Assembly: GCF_010667645.1 (NCBI RefSeq)
Contig: NZ_WHZV01000008.1
Coordinates: 62,001-126,000, forward strand
Source of the DNA: Bifidobacterium platyrrhinorum
Lineage (GTDB): Bacteria; Actinomycetota; Actinomycetes; Actinomycetales; Bifidobacteriaceae
Direction of reading: 5' to 3'
Length of the DNA: 64,000 nt
The position numbers and the translations under genes are program-made. Within the stretch, counting starts at the first letter, position 1. Every line of letters begins with the position of its first letter. Shown here in pieces: positions 19,501 through 26,933 of the stretch. The notes beneath the pieces were generated by a model, which saw nothing but the letters and a program-made list of their open reading frames with translations, had not been told where the DNA came from and did no database searches.

Positions 19501-20563
19501 GGCATGGTCCGCGCCGCTCGAGGAGCGTCGGGACGGGACGCTGCCCTGGCCGGCGTCGCTGAGCGCGGGAATCGCCGCACGGCTCGAGGCCGCGGCGGAC
19601 GCCGTCGCCGCCACGGAATCCGACGCCGGCGCGGCCGCGAAACCCGACGCGGGATTCGGGCCCGCCGCGGGCGCATCCTCCGGCGCCGCCGGCCGCGGCC
19701 TGCTCGACAGGGCCAGGTTGCTCATCGCCGAAGGCGACCTCATGAACGGCGCCATGTCGGGGGCCGATCTCGACAGGGCCGTGCGCGACAAGGCGCAGCG
19801 CATCCTCGCCGGATCGCGCCAGAGCGTCACCCGGCTGCAGACCCGGGCCGGCGACATGGGGGAGCGGGAGGAGCGCCGGTACTGGCGCGGCATCGTGCGC
19901 CCGATACCGTCCGTCGCCTCGCCGTCCGCCTCGGCCGGCACGCGATTCCATGCATGGGCGGAACGGTTCCTCGATGCCGGGATCGACGGCTACGAGGGGC
20001 TCGACCGCGCCTCGATGATCGACGACCTGCGGCGCCGGGAGGACCGGTTCTCCGTAAACGGGCGCATGGACGGTCCGTCCGGCGCCTCACCGGAGCCGCC
20101 GACCTCCGGGCGCCGGGAGCATGCCGAGGCCATGCTCGCCGTCTGGGAGCGCAGACTCGTCGAATCCCCATGGGCGTCACGTACGCCGGCATGGGCGGAA
20201 CGGCAGCTCGTCGTCGCGATCCCCGAGCTCGACGGCATCATCGCCAACGGCAAGCTCGACGCCGTCTTCCATGGCGGGTTCGACCCGGCCGACCCGTCGA
20301 AACGCTACACCGTCATCGACTGGAAGACCGGCCACAGGCCGCGCAAACCGCGCGACATCGCCGAAAAGCTCGTGCAGCTCGACCTGTACCGACTGCTGCT
20401 TTCGGCGATGGAAGGCGTGCCGTTGGACAGTATCGACGCCGCTCTCTACTATGTGAGTGAACCCGACGCGCGCCTGCGCGAGCTGCGCGCCGAGGAGAAA
20501 ACAGAACAGGAAATCATTGCCGAGTTGAGCTCCGGAATCCCCGGTCATACCGACGACGACTAG
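16502..20563 (+). CDS. AdnB/AddA-like UvrD/Rep helicase with C-terminal nuclease domain
   Basis: 1353 residues; the ATG overlaps the upstream stop (ATGA). Superfamily 1A helicase motifs are complete: AGAGSGKT (29-36), LTFTRKAA, LLDEYQD (Asp308, Glu309), GDPFQSIYAWRGA, VELMTVHQSKGLEWDAV and RRLMYVALTRAK. The C-terminus is a RecB-like nuclease with GTRFHAWAE and VIDWKTGH (Asp1273, Lys1275), then LVQLDLYRLLL. This is the intact motor partner of the preceding subunit and is expected to drive end resection for recombination. Low-complexity stretches include a VDS triplet encoded by a 9-bp tandem repeat. No RecBCD genes are seen nearby, so this pair is probably the cell's main resection machine (inference). 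Confidence 0.9.
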   Translation: MSARTTFTDSPEQAAVINAPVDDDVLVVAGAGSGKTYTMTRRIIELIRRGVAPERILGLTFTRKAAGELLSRVSAAVLADRGEEAGGDDRMFLKPAVYTYDAFFQTIVRQYGLLVGFDQNTQPLSEAGALQLAANVIDRHMGELRGLDLGAFGTLASRVLALSNAIGSAMIGEGVPDMDTAVARVRAWDRAFIDRVREALGDRPVPDAEPKIRAPRRLKKDTDATWAAKLEEHHRRLRDKCVWTCAGLVGTAERREALLGLVEAYTAEKRRLNMAEFGDFTIAAYQLVTRFPSIGERYRRRFGHVLLDEYQDTSTTQAALLATLFRGGTAVNAVGDPFQSIYAWRGASPGAFRMFQQDFHMPRDAKPYALSVTRRNSRLVLEAANDLTLPLRGTPRRPGSSLLREVEVAPLDAMPSAPEGTLGVLGYDTLGQEVDAVVRFCRQAVRPHGIGGIGGPGPEGTASGGVSGEGPAEGVAPPPRRTAAVLFRSKKNMDIYRQALESAGLSTLVVGYSAMLDRPEIRDVLALLHVVADHTDAGSLMRLLATPRFGLAAASLASLASLADALNTQARYQALVAAGLASGDEPRDEWASLVREHRDAVANAVFLPDVLLGDGLASLLGDGGFPESAVRAIAHAGRMLRQVHDVVGRPLPDVVRAAVQALDLDIDTVVAQALRSDGSSVNPTLAHLPMDAVIDLVDTYTAEIAADSAPTLRGFMAWTDALRSIDDETSAFESDRGADVELMTVHQSKGLEWDAVAIVGLAAGTFPSNQGNHLKVTLDERHPGGTRAARPGEPGGWEAPEYHEEAGTWLDDPTAVPAPMRADAGILPRFPHDAPVGGDPIEALDALDDVELIDDEVYGSLRGVGDGVDDVDPDSWYLTQAEEYGRRLHADERRLMYVALTRAKRDVLLTYSRSSEPGRDPSAVRTSSRKAKPSDFWLEVHDALHPHAGTVMAEDVDSVDSVDSDGSAAAGTLDALGAPRPDGFFTGEDAASYAHAVIGGAWSAPLEERRDGTLPWPASLSAGIAARLEAAADAVAATESDAGAAAKPDAGFGPAAGASSGAAGRGLLDRARLLIAEGDLMNGAMSGADLDRAVRDKAQRILAGSRQSVTRLQTRAGDMGEREERRYWRGIVRPIPSVASPSASAGTRFHAWAERFLDAGIDGYEGLDRASMIDDLRRREDRFSVNGRMDGPSGASPEPPTSGRREHAEAMLAVWERRLVESPWASRTPAWAERQLVVAIPELDGIIANGKLDAVFHGGFDPADPSKRYTVIDWKTGHRPRKPRDIAEKLVQLDLYRLLLSAMEGVPLDSIDAALYYVSEPDARLRELRAEEKTEQEIIAELSSGIPGHTDDD
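19367..19393 (+). repeat. Triplicated 9-bp in-frame repeat inside the helicase gene
   Basis: GTCGATTCG is repeated three times without change and encodes Val-Asp-Ser three times in a flexible acidic linker. Gain or loss of a unit would keep the frame. Confidence 0.8.
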
Positions 20564-20713
20564 ACCCATCCCGCCCATGGGGGCCGGGACAGCGGGTCCC
20601 ACGGCTGGAACGCGCCGTGAACGTCGCGAGCGGGGGGATCCGCTACCCTCGTGCGGGCATGTGTGGGCGGGCGCACGTGCGACACGACGACATCGACAAG
20701 GAGTGGATAACCC

Positions 20714-21505
20714 ATGGCTGCGAACGACGCCGCAACCACCAGCACCGCCGTCATCTACCGTCCCATCCGGGCCGACGACCTCGACGCCATCGTCGAGGCG
20801 TTCCACCGCACCTGGGGCGTCGACGAACCCGACGGGCCGGCGATCACACGGCTCACCTCCAGGCATTTCGTCCTGCACTATCTCGAACCCGCCACGCGCG
20901 GCGAGATCGCCGAAACCCCGGACGGCGCCTTCATGGGCGTCACCCTCGTGCGCATCGCCGGCGAACCGGCGCTGTTCCCGTGGGTGGGCGGCGAACTGGC
21001 GCGCGTCAACGCCGAACTGGACGCCACCGCGGCCGGGGCCGACGCGCTCGTGCGCACCGAGGCGTGGCATGCGCTCGAGGAGCGTATGGAGGACGACATC
21101 GCCATCAACGACCGTGCCCGGGCGGAGGTCGAACTGTTCCTCGTCGACGCCGCCGCGCGCGGCCACGGCGTGGGCGGCACGCTCTGGCGGCACATGCTCG
21201 ACGCGTTCGCGCGCGCCGGCGTGAACCGCTACTATCTGCACACCGACTCCAGCTGCGATGTGGGCTTCTACGACCACAAGGGGCTCGCACGCGTCGCCGA
21301 ACGCTACGCCAAGGACCATCCCGGCGAGCATGTGGGCGACGGGGAGGACATCTTCATCTACGAGGGCGGCGTGGAGCCGGCATTCGTGGATGGACGGACA
21401 GGCACCGGCATCTACGAGGGCGACGTGGAGCCGACATCCGTGGATGAACGGACGGGCGAAGGCTCCCACGGAAACGGAATCGAGGCCGAGGAGGCGCGCG
21501 CATGA
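20714..21505 (+). CDS. GNAT-family N-acetyltransferase
   Basis: 263 residues with AAGGAG about nine bases before the ATG. Residues ~15-210 have the GNAT pattern: IRADDLDAIVEAFHRTWGV at the start, and the acetyl-CoA-binding region around VELFLVDAAARGHGVGGTLWRHML (motif A with RGHGVG), then YYLHTDSSCDVGFYDHKG. The substrate is unknown. The last ~50 residues contain a tandem duplication (IYEGGVEPAFVDGRTG / IYEGDVEPTSVDERTG) that is not part of the fold. The stop overlaps the next MFS gene by four bases, so the acetyltransferase and exporter are co-translated. A drug- or metabolite-modifying pair is possible but not shown. Confidence 0.82.
   Translation: MAANDAATTSTAVIYRPIRADDLDAIVEAFHRTWGVDEPDGPAITRLTSRHFVLHYLEPATRGEIAETPDGAFMGVTLVRIAGEPALFPWVGGELARVNAELDATAAGADALVRTEAWHALEERMEDDIAINDRARAEVELFLVDAAARGHGVGGTLWRHMLDAFARAGVNRYYLHTDSSCDVGFYDHKGLARVAERYAKDHPGEHVGDGEDIFIYEGGVEPAFVDGRTGTGIYEGDVEPTSVDERTGEGSHGNGIEAEEARA
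21356..21463 (+). repeat. Tandem 54-bp duplication at the 3' end of the acetyltransferase gene
   Basis: Two adjacent 54-base units (21356-21409 and 21410-21463) keep the reading frame and encode similar 18-residue segments starting IYEG. The second copy has diverged, so the duplication is not very recent. Confidence 0.75.
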
Positions 21506-22818
21506 GCCGGGCCGCCGCCGCGCGGTCGCGTTCCCCGTACGCCCGCCTGTTCCGTATCCCCGGCACGAAGGCCTTCTGCGTCTCCGGCGCGGTGGCCCGC
21601 TTGCCGATCTCCATGATGAGCCTCGGCATCGTGCTCGCGCTGAACCACCTGTACGACAACTGGACGATCGCCGGCACGATGAGCGCCGTCTACGTGTTCT
21701 CCCTGTCGTGCGTGACCCCGTTCTATGCGCGGCTGTTCGACCGTTTCGGGCAGCGCCGCGTCGGCCGCATCGCGCTGGCGGTGCAGGTCGTCGCGATGCT
21801 CTCCTTCGCGTTCGCGGCGCTGGTACGCGTGCCGATCCCGCTGCTGTTCGCGCTCGCCGTCGTCATGGGGCTGACCCAGTTCTCGTTCGGCGCGCTTGTG
21901 CGCACCCGCTGGGCGTATGCGCTGCGCGGCCGGGGGGACGGCGAGGAGCTGCTCAACACCGCGTACGCGATGGAGGCCGCCATCGACGAGGTGGTGTTCA
22001 TCCTGGGGCCGATCCTCGCCGCATGGCTGGCCACCAGCGTGCATCCGGTCAGCCAGCTGTTCGTGCCGACGATCGCCTGCGGCGTGGGCGGCGTCGTGTT
22101 CTTCTCCCTGAGGTCCACGCAGCCGCCGGCCATCGTGGAGGCCGTCGAGGTCGCGGCCGCGCCGGACGGCGTGGGGGCCGGCGGCGCCGTGGGCGGCGGT
22201 GACGCCGACCGTCTGTCCCTCGACCGGCTGCGCCGGCAGGGCACCAAGCCGAAGAGCGCGCTCCTGTACGGCGGCGTATTGCCGCTGCTCGTTGTGTTCC
22301 TTGTGTTCAACATGAGCTTCACGTCGTTCGACGTGTCGATCACCGCCAGCATCAAATCGATGGGGCTGGAAAGCTTCCTCGGCCTGCAGCTCGCCATGTT
22401 CGCGGTCGGCTCGTGCATCGGCGCGGTGGTGTTCGGCTCGCGCACGTTCCGCGGCTCGCACTGGGCGCACATGGTGATCTTCCTGTGCCTGCTCACCGCG
22501 GGCTACGTGGGCTTCCGCCTGTCGATGGACAACCTCGTCCTCCTTGGTGCCGTCGAGATCGTCTCCGGCCTGTTCGTCTCGCCGCTGTTCACGACCGGCA
22601 ATCTCATCGTCAAGGACCTGGTGCCCGAGGAGAGTCTCACCGAAGGGCTGAGCTGGGTGACCACCGCCGGCACGGTCGGCACCTCGATCGGATCGTCGGC
22701 GGCCGGAGTCGTCCTCGACGCCTCCGGCCCGCACGTCGGCATGTTCCTGCCGGCGCTGTTCACCGCCTGCGCGATCCCGCTCGCCCTGCTCGGATGGGCG
22801 TTGGCCCGCAGGCGGTAG
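21502..22818 (+). CDS. MFS transporter
   Basis: 438 residues with about twelve hydrophobic segments. The N-half has an MFS loop 2-3 motif (ARLFDRFGQRRVGRI). A charged central loop (~215-245) separates the halves. The start overlaps the GNAT stop (ATGA). It resembles actinobacterial drug/metabolite exporters in pattern; the substrate cannot be read from sequence. It ends 31 bases before the convergent oxidoreductase gene, with no clear U-tailed terminator between them. Confidence 0.82.
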   Translation: MSRAAAARSRSPYARLFRIPGTKAFCVSGAVARLPISMMSLGIVLALNHLYDNWTIAGTMSAVYVFSLSCVTPFYARLFDRFGQRRVGRIALAVQVVAMLSFAFAALVRVPIPLLFALAVVMGLTQFSFGALVRTRWAYALRGRGDGEELLNTAYAMEAAIDEVVFILGPILAAWLATSVHPVSQLFVPTIACGVGGVVFFSLRSTQPPAIVEAVEVAAAPDGVGAGGAVGGGDADRLSLDRLRRQGTKPKSALLYGGVLPLLVVFLVFNMSFTSFDVSITASIKSMGLESFLGLQLAMFAVGSCIGAVVFGSRTFRGSHWAHMVIFLCLLTAGYVGFRLSMDNLVLLGAVEIVSGLFVSPLFTTGNLIVKDLVPEESLTEGLSWVTTAGTVGTSIGSSAAGVVLDASGPHVGMFLPALFTACAIPLALLGWALARRR

Positions 22819-22849
22819 GGCCGGCGGGCCGTTCATCACCGCCCGGAGC

Positions 22850-23905
22850 TTACCTCTCGAACGGGTAGACCAGGCCCCAGCGCCCGCGGATCTCGTCCAT
22901 GAGCTCCATGATGCGCAGCGTGTCCGCGCGCGGCATCTCGGGGCATTCGCCGCGGCCGTCCAGGATGGCGTTCGCGGCCGCGGCCACCTCGTACTCGTAT
23001 CCGGTCAGCTGCGCCGGCATGTCGATGCGGCGCACCGGCTCATGGTCGAGACCGTACACGTCCACATGCAACGGGTTGTTGATGTTGTCGACCACCGCAT
23101 AGCCCTTGGTGCCGCAGATCACGCCGGACCGGTCGGAGGCTGCGGCGCGCGAGCTGGTCGCCACGGCCATCAGCCCGTCGTCGTAGACGAGGGTGGTCGA
23201 GTTCGAGGCGTCCACGCCCGTGTCGAACGGGACCATCGTCGTGTCGAAACGCGCGACGGAACGCCCGTGGTCGGCGCCCACGGCCATGTCGATGAAGTTC
23301 AGGGAGTACACGCCCACGTCGAGCAGCGCGCCGCCCGCCAGATCCGGGTTGGTGATGCGGTCGCGGCCGTGCGGCTCGTAGCTCAGTTCGGCGCGCACCG
23401 CGCGCACGTCGCCCAGTTCGCCGCTCGCGATGAGCTCGTTGATGATGCGCCGGCTCGGCTGGTAGCGCGTCCAGATCGCCTCCGTGGCGAGCAGCCCGGT
23501 CTCGTCGGCCACGGCCAGCAGCTCCCTCGCCTGCGCCGTGTTCGCGGTGAACGCCTTCTCCACCAGCACGTTCCTGCCGGCCTTCAGGCACAGGATCGCC
23601 TGCTCGGCGTGGAAGTTGTGCGGCGTGGCGATGTACACCAGGTCCACCATCGGGTCCTCGGCCAGCTCCTCGTAGGAGCCGTACGCCTTATCGAAACCGT
23701 ACTTCGCGCGGAAGTCCTCGGCCCTGCCGTAGTCGCGCGCCGCCACCGCGTACGGGTGGATCCAGCCGGCGTAGCGTTCGTCGGCGGCCATCTTCACCAG
23801 CGTCGTCGCCATCGTGTTGGCGATCGAGCCGGCTCCCAGGATCGCCACGTTCACCTTCTCGCCGTGCGCCGTCGCCTCGGCGCGTCTGCCGTTCAGCCTG
23901 CTCAT
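22850..23905 (-). CDS. Gfo/Idh/MocA-family NAD(P)-dependent oxidoreductase
   Basis: 351 residues from the second of two adjacent ATGs (23905); GGAG lies six bases upstream. The N-terminal Rossmann fold shows VAILGAGSIANTMATTL. DLVYIATPHNFHAEQAILCLKAGRNVLVEKAF follows, with EKAF in place of the usual EKP. The C-terminal alpha/beta domain contains GGALLDVGVYSLNFIDMAVG, where the typical family puts GGG/D-x-GxH-xxD. It probably oxidises a sugar, inositol or trans-dihydrodiol-type substrate. It is divergent from the aminotransferase gene across about 120 bases. Confidence 0.88.
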   Translation of the reverse strand: MSRLNGRRAEATAHGEKVNVAILGAGSIANTMATTLVKMAADERYAGWIHPYAVAARDYGRAEDFRAKYGFDKAYGSYEELAEDPMVDLVYIATPHNFHAEQAILCLKAGRNVLVEKAFTANTAQARELLAVADETGLLATEAIWTRYQPSRRIINELIASGELGDVRAVRAELSYEPHGRDRITNPDLAGGALLDVGVYSLNFIDMAVGADHGRSVARFDTTMVPFDTGVDASNSTTLVYDDGLMAVATSSRAAASDRSGVICGTKGYAVVDNINNPLHVDVYGLDHEPVRRIDMPAQLTGYEYEVAAAANAILDGRGECPEMPRADTLRIMELMDEIRGRWGLVYPFER

Positions 23906-24029
23906 CATCGACTCCGATCTGATAGAGGATTCGGTCCGACACCATGGTATCCGCCGATGGCCCGCGCGGCCGTCCCACCTGCCGGACCTTCCCGGCGGCG
24001 TGTCGCGTCTTGCCGATACAACGGGCCGT

Positions 24030-25265
24030 ATGAGTGGTGAAGCAAAGCAGCCCGCGCCGGCGACGAACACGCCCGCGACTCCCGTGATGTCCCGTCGCGC
24101 CCGCGAGGCGCAGCCCTTCCGCGCCATGGTGTTCGGCGAGAAGGCCGACCGCATGATCGCGGACGGCGTCGACGTGATCAAACTCAGCCTCGGCGAACCC
24201 GATTTCGGCGCGCCGCCGGCCGTGCGCGACGCGATGCGCGAACAATACGACGGCCGCGCCCTGCCCTACACCGCCGCGATGGGCCTGCCCGAACTGCGCC
24301 GTGCCATCGCCGACTTCTATCGGGACCGCCACGGGCTCGACATCGACCCGAAACGCATCGTCATCACCTCCGGCGGTTCGGCGGCCCTGCTGCTCGCCAC
24401 CGCGCTCACCGTCGACCCGGGCGACGAGGTCGTCATCGCCGACCCGTCCTACCCATGCAACCGCGAACTCGTCAACAGCTTCGAGGGCAGGGTGGTGGAC
24501 GTGCCCACCTCGGCCGCCACACGCTTCCACCTCAACCGCGACCTCGTGGCCGCGCACTGGACGGACCGCACCAAGGCGGTGATGATCACCTCCCCGTCCA
24601 ACCCGACCGGCACCACCATCGACTTCGACGCGCTGCGCGGGGTGTGCGACTGGGCGCGCGACCACGGCGCCTGGCGCATCGTCGACGAGACGTACCTCGA
24701 CCTGGCCGACCGCGAGCCGGACGGCACCGAGGTCAGGTCCGTGCTCGCCTGCGACGACGGGGCCATCGTGTGCAACAGCTTCTCCAAGTTCTTCGGCATG
24801 ACCGGCTGGAGGCTCGGATGGGCCGTCATGCCCGACGACGACGCCGTGCTCGCCGCCGTCGACGACCTCGCCACCAACTACTACCTGTGCGCGCACACGC
24901 CCACCCAGCATGCGGCGCTCGCCTGCTTCACCGAGGACAGCCTCGCCGAATGCGAACGCCGCCGCCGGGAGCTGCTCGCCCGCCGCCGCATCGTCATCGA
25001 CGGGCTCAAACGCATCGGCCTGCCCGTCGAGGTGGAGCCGAACGGCGCCTTCTACGCCTACTTCGACATCACCTCCACCGGATTGGACGCCTGGACGTTC
25101 TGCGAACGCGCGCTCGACGAGGCCCATGTGGCGCTCACGCCGGGCCGCGACTTCGGCGCCGCCACCGCGGACACGCACGTGCGGCTGAGCTATGCCGCCT
25201 CGCGCGAGGCGCTCGCCGAAGGGCTCGACAGGGTCGGCCGCTGGCTGGACACGCTGCGCGCGTGA
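24030..25265 (+). CDS. PLP-dependent class I/II aminotransferase
   Basis: 411 residues. Aspartate aminotransferase-like fold type I features: LSLGEPDFGAPPAV, YTAAMGLPELRRAIADFY, ITSGGSAALLL, MITSPSNPTGTTID, IVDETYLDL, and the PLP lysine in NSFSKFFGMTGWRLGW (Lys253). The final Arg in THVRLSYA fits the substrate carboxylate site. Amino-acid specificity is not determinable by eye. The ATG at 24030 has no ribosome site but TACAAC lies seven bases upstream, the same leaderless geometry as several other genes here. Confidence 0.9.
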   Translation: MSGEAKQPAPATNTPATPVMSRRAREAQPFRAMVFGEKADRMIADGVDVIKLSLGEPDFGAPPAVRDAMREQYDGRALPYTAAMGLPELRRAIADFYRDRHGLDIDPKRIVITSGGSAALLLATALTVDPGDEVVIADPSYPCNRELVNSFEGRVVDVPTSAATRFHLNRDLVAAHWTDRTKAVMITSPSNPTGTTIDFDALRGVCDWARDHGAWRIVDETYLDLADREPDGTEVRSVLACDDGAIVCNSFSKFFGMTGWRLGWAVMPDDDAVLAAVDDLATNYYLCAHTPTQHAALACFTEDSLAECERRRRELLARRRIVIDGLKRIGLPVEVEPNGAFYAYFDITSTGLDAWTFCERALDEAHVALTPGRDFGAATADTHVRLSYAASREALAEGLDRVGRWLDTLRA

Positions 25266-25348
25266 CGCCCCCACGCGTCGGTGCCGCACGGAGATGCCGC
25301 GCGAAACACGGCAACGAGTAACGAGAAGGAACGGAACACACCCCACCC

Positions 25349-26317
25349 ATGGTCAACCTGCATTCACACACCACCCGTCTGGGCGTGCTCGACATCGGGT
25401 CGAACACCATCCACATGCTCATCGTCGACGCCGCGCCCGGCGCCCGCCCCGACCCCGAGGCCAGTACGAAGACCACCGTGCGCCTCATGCAGTACCTCAA
25501 GGACGACGGTTCGATCAGGAAGGCCGGCATCGAGGCGATCCTCGAGGCGGTCGACGAGGGCATGAGGCTCGCCGAGGAATACGAGATCACGCAGCTGCTC
25601 GCCATGGCCACCAGCGCCATCCGCGAGGCGCCGAACGGCAACAAGGTGCTGCGCAAGATCGAGGAGCGCATCGGCCAGGGCGTGACGGTGCTGTCCGGCA
25701 CCGACGAGGCGAGGCTCACGTTCCTCGCGGCGCGCCGCTGGTACGGCTGGGACGCGGGGCGCCTGCTCATGCTCGACATCGGCGGCGGCTCGCTCGAGGT
25801 GGCGATGGGCTCCGACGAGGAGCCGACCGTGGCGTTGTCCGCGCCGGCGGGCGCCGGCCGCGTGACCAAGGAGTTCCTGCCCGAGGGAACCGCCACCGCC
25901 GCACAGCTGGACGAGGCGCGCAGGCAGGTGCGCCGGATCCTCGAGCCGATGGTCGAGGCGTTCCCCAAATCGAAGCATCCGAACCATGCGGTCGGCACGT
26001 CGAAGACGTTCCGCTCGCTGGCGCGTCTCGCCGGCGCCGTGCTGCGCCAGCCGGGCCGTGAGGACACGCTCGTCATGACGCGCGAGCAGCTGGAGGACTG
26101 GATCCCCCGTCTCGCCGCCATCGAACCGGATCAGCGCGTCGCCCTGCCGGGCATCACGCCGGAGCGCACGCTGCAGATCGTCGGCGGCGGCATCGTGGCC
26201 GACGAGATCATGAAGGCGCTCGACATCCGCGAGATCGAGATCTGCCCGTGGGCGTTGCGCGAAGGCGCGATCCTGCGTTGGCTCGACCAGTTCGGACGCA
26301 CCCGCCTCGGTTTCTGA
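25349..26317 (+). CDS. Ppx/GppA-family phosphatase (exopolyphosphatase-like)
   Basis: 322 residues. The actin/Hsp70-like N-terminal phosphate loop is LGVLDIGSNTIHMLIVD (~11-27). Family motifs include LAMATSAIREAPNG, VLSGTDEARLTFLAA, MLDIGGGSLEVAMG and HAVGTSKTFRSLARL, ending with GGGIVADEIMKAL and ALREGAILRWL. The short length is usual for actinobacterial Ppx-type enzymes, which hydrolyse polyphosphate or pppGpp. Spacing from the aminotransferase is 83 bases, so co-transcription is possible. AGAAGGAA lies rather far (~20 bases) upstream of the chosen ATG. Confidence 0.88.
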   Translation: MVNLHSHTTRLGVLDIGSNTIHMLIVDAAPGARPDPEASTKTTVRLMQYLKDDGSIRKAGIEAILEAVDEGMRLAEEYEITQLLAMATSAIREAPNGNKVLRKIEERIGQGVTVLSGTDEARLTFLAARRWYGWDAGRLLMLDIGGGSLEVAMGSDEEPTVALSAPAGAGRVTKEFLPEGTATAAQLDEARRQVRRILEPMVEAFPKSKHPNHAVGTSKTFRSLARLAGAVLRQPGREDTLVMTREQLEDWIPRLAAIEPDQRVALPGITPERTLQIVGGGIVADEIMKALDIREIEICPWALREGAILRWLDQFGRTRLGF

Positions 26318-26933
26318 CCCAGGTCTTCGGTCCGGCGTCCATGCGGCCGTCGGGGGCATCCGGTCCGTGAGGTCGCATGGCCCGTGCGGGCCGTTCGGTC
26401 CGTCCATCCCCGTCCGTGCCGCGACCGCATCGCGCACCCATCCTTTGCAACCGGTTTCATAACGGGATGCCGTCATCGCGATCCGTGGATGACGTTTACC
26501 GCCGTGGGGCGGAACGGTCGGACGTTCCGGCCGTGGTCCGTGACGGACGATGATGTTCGACACGGTCTGCGCATATGCCCAAAGATAACGATTTGGTTGC
26601 AATTTTTGTTTTCGTTGGCAGCGTTTGCATCATTGTTAGCGCTCTCAATAATCCTTGCGAACATTGGGTTCCCGTGGTGTCGCGAATCGCGAAAGTATCA
26701 TTCACGGCGATGGCGAAACGGCGGAACGCCGGCGGAAAGCGGTTGCGTGTCGTCCGAATCGTACTAGTTTAAAGCACCGTTGAATAGGTTCCGGCACAGC
26801 GCAAGCCGGACATATGAAACGTGATGATCACCCGCTTCCGAAGTCGAAGCCATCGACGACGACACGGGATGTGAGCGGTCACAAAACAGTGAGGTTTGGA
26901 CGCCGGCAAGGCGGTTCCAAAGAGGGAGGATAT
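26318..26933 (+). promoter_or_regulatory. Regulatory region and long leader of the sodium:solute symporter
   Basis: No gene is supported here; base composition turns AT-rich from about 26570. Two LacI/GalR-type operator candidates are visible: TTGTTAGCGCTCTCAA (26633-26648), centred on AGCGCT, and an AACCGGTT core at 26449-26456. A plausible promoter is TTGCGT (26743-26748), 16 bases, then TAGTTT (26765-26770). That leaves a leader of roughly 160 nt with a TCCGGC/GCCGGA hairpin near 26789-26810. The frame of the symporter is open back to 26814, but the strong AGGGAGG at about 26923-26929 sets the start at 26934. Confidence 0.5.

Noticed and set aside
26384..26772. Short plus-strand frames in the symporter upstream region
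   Set aside because: No ribosome site or motif; they cover the promoter and operator candidates.
26814..26933. Forty-residue N-terminal extension of the symporter
   Set aside because: The extension is polar and unlike SSS N-termini, and a strong AGGGAGG sits just before the ATG at 26934.
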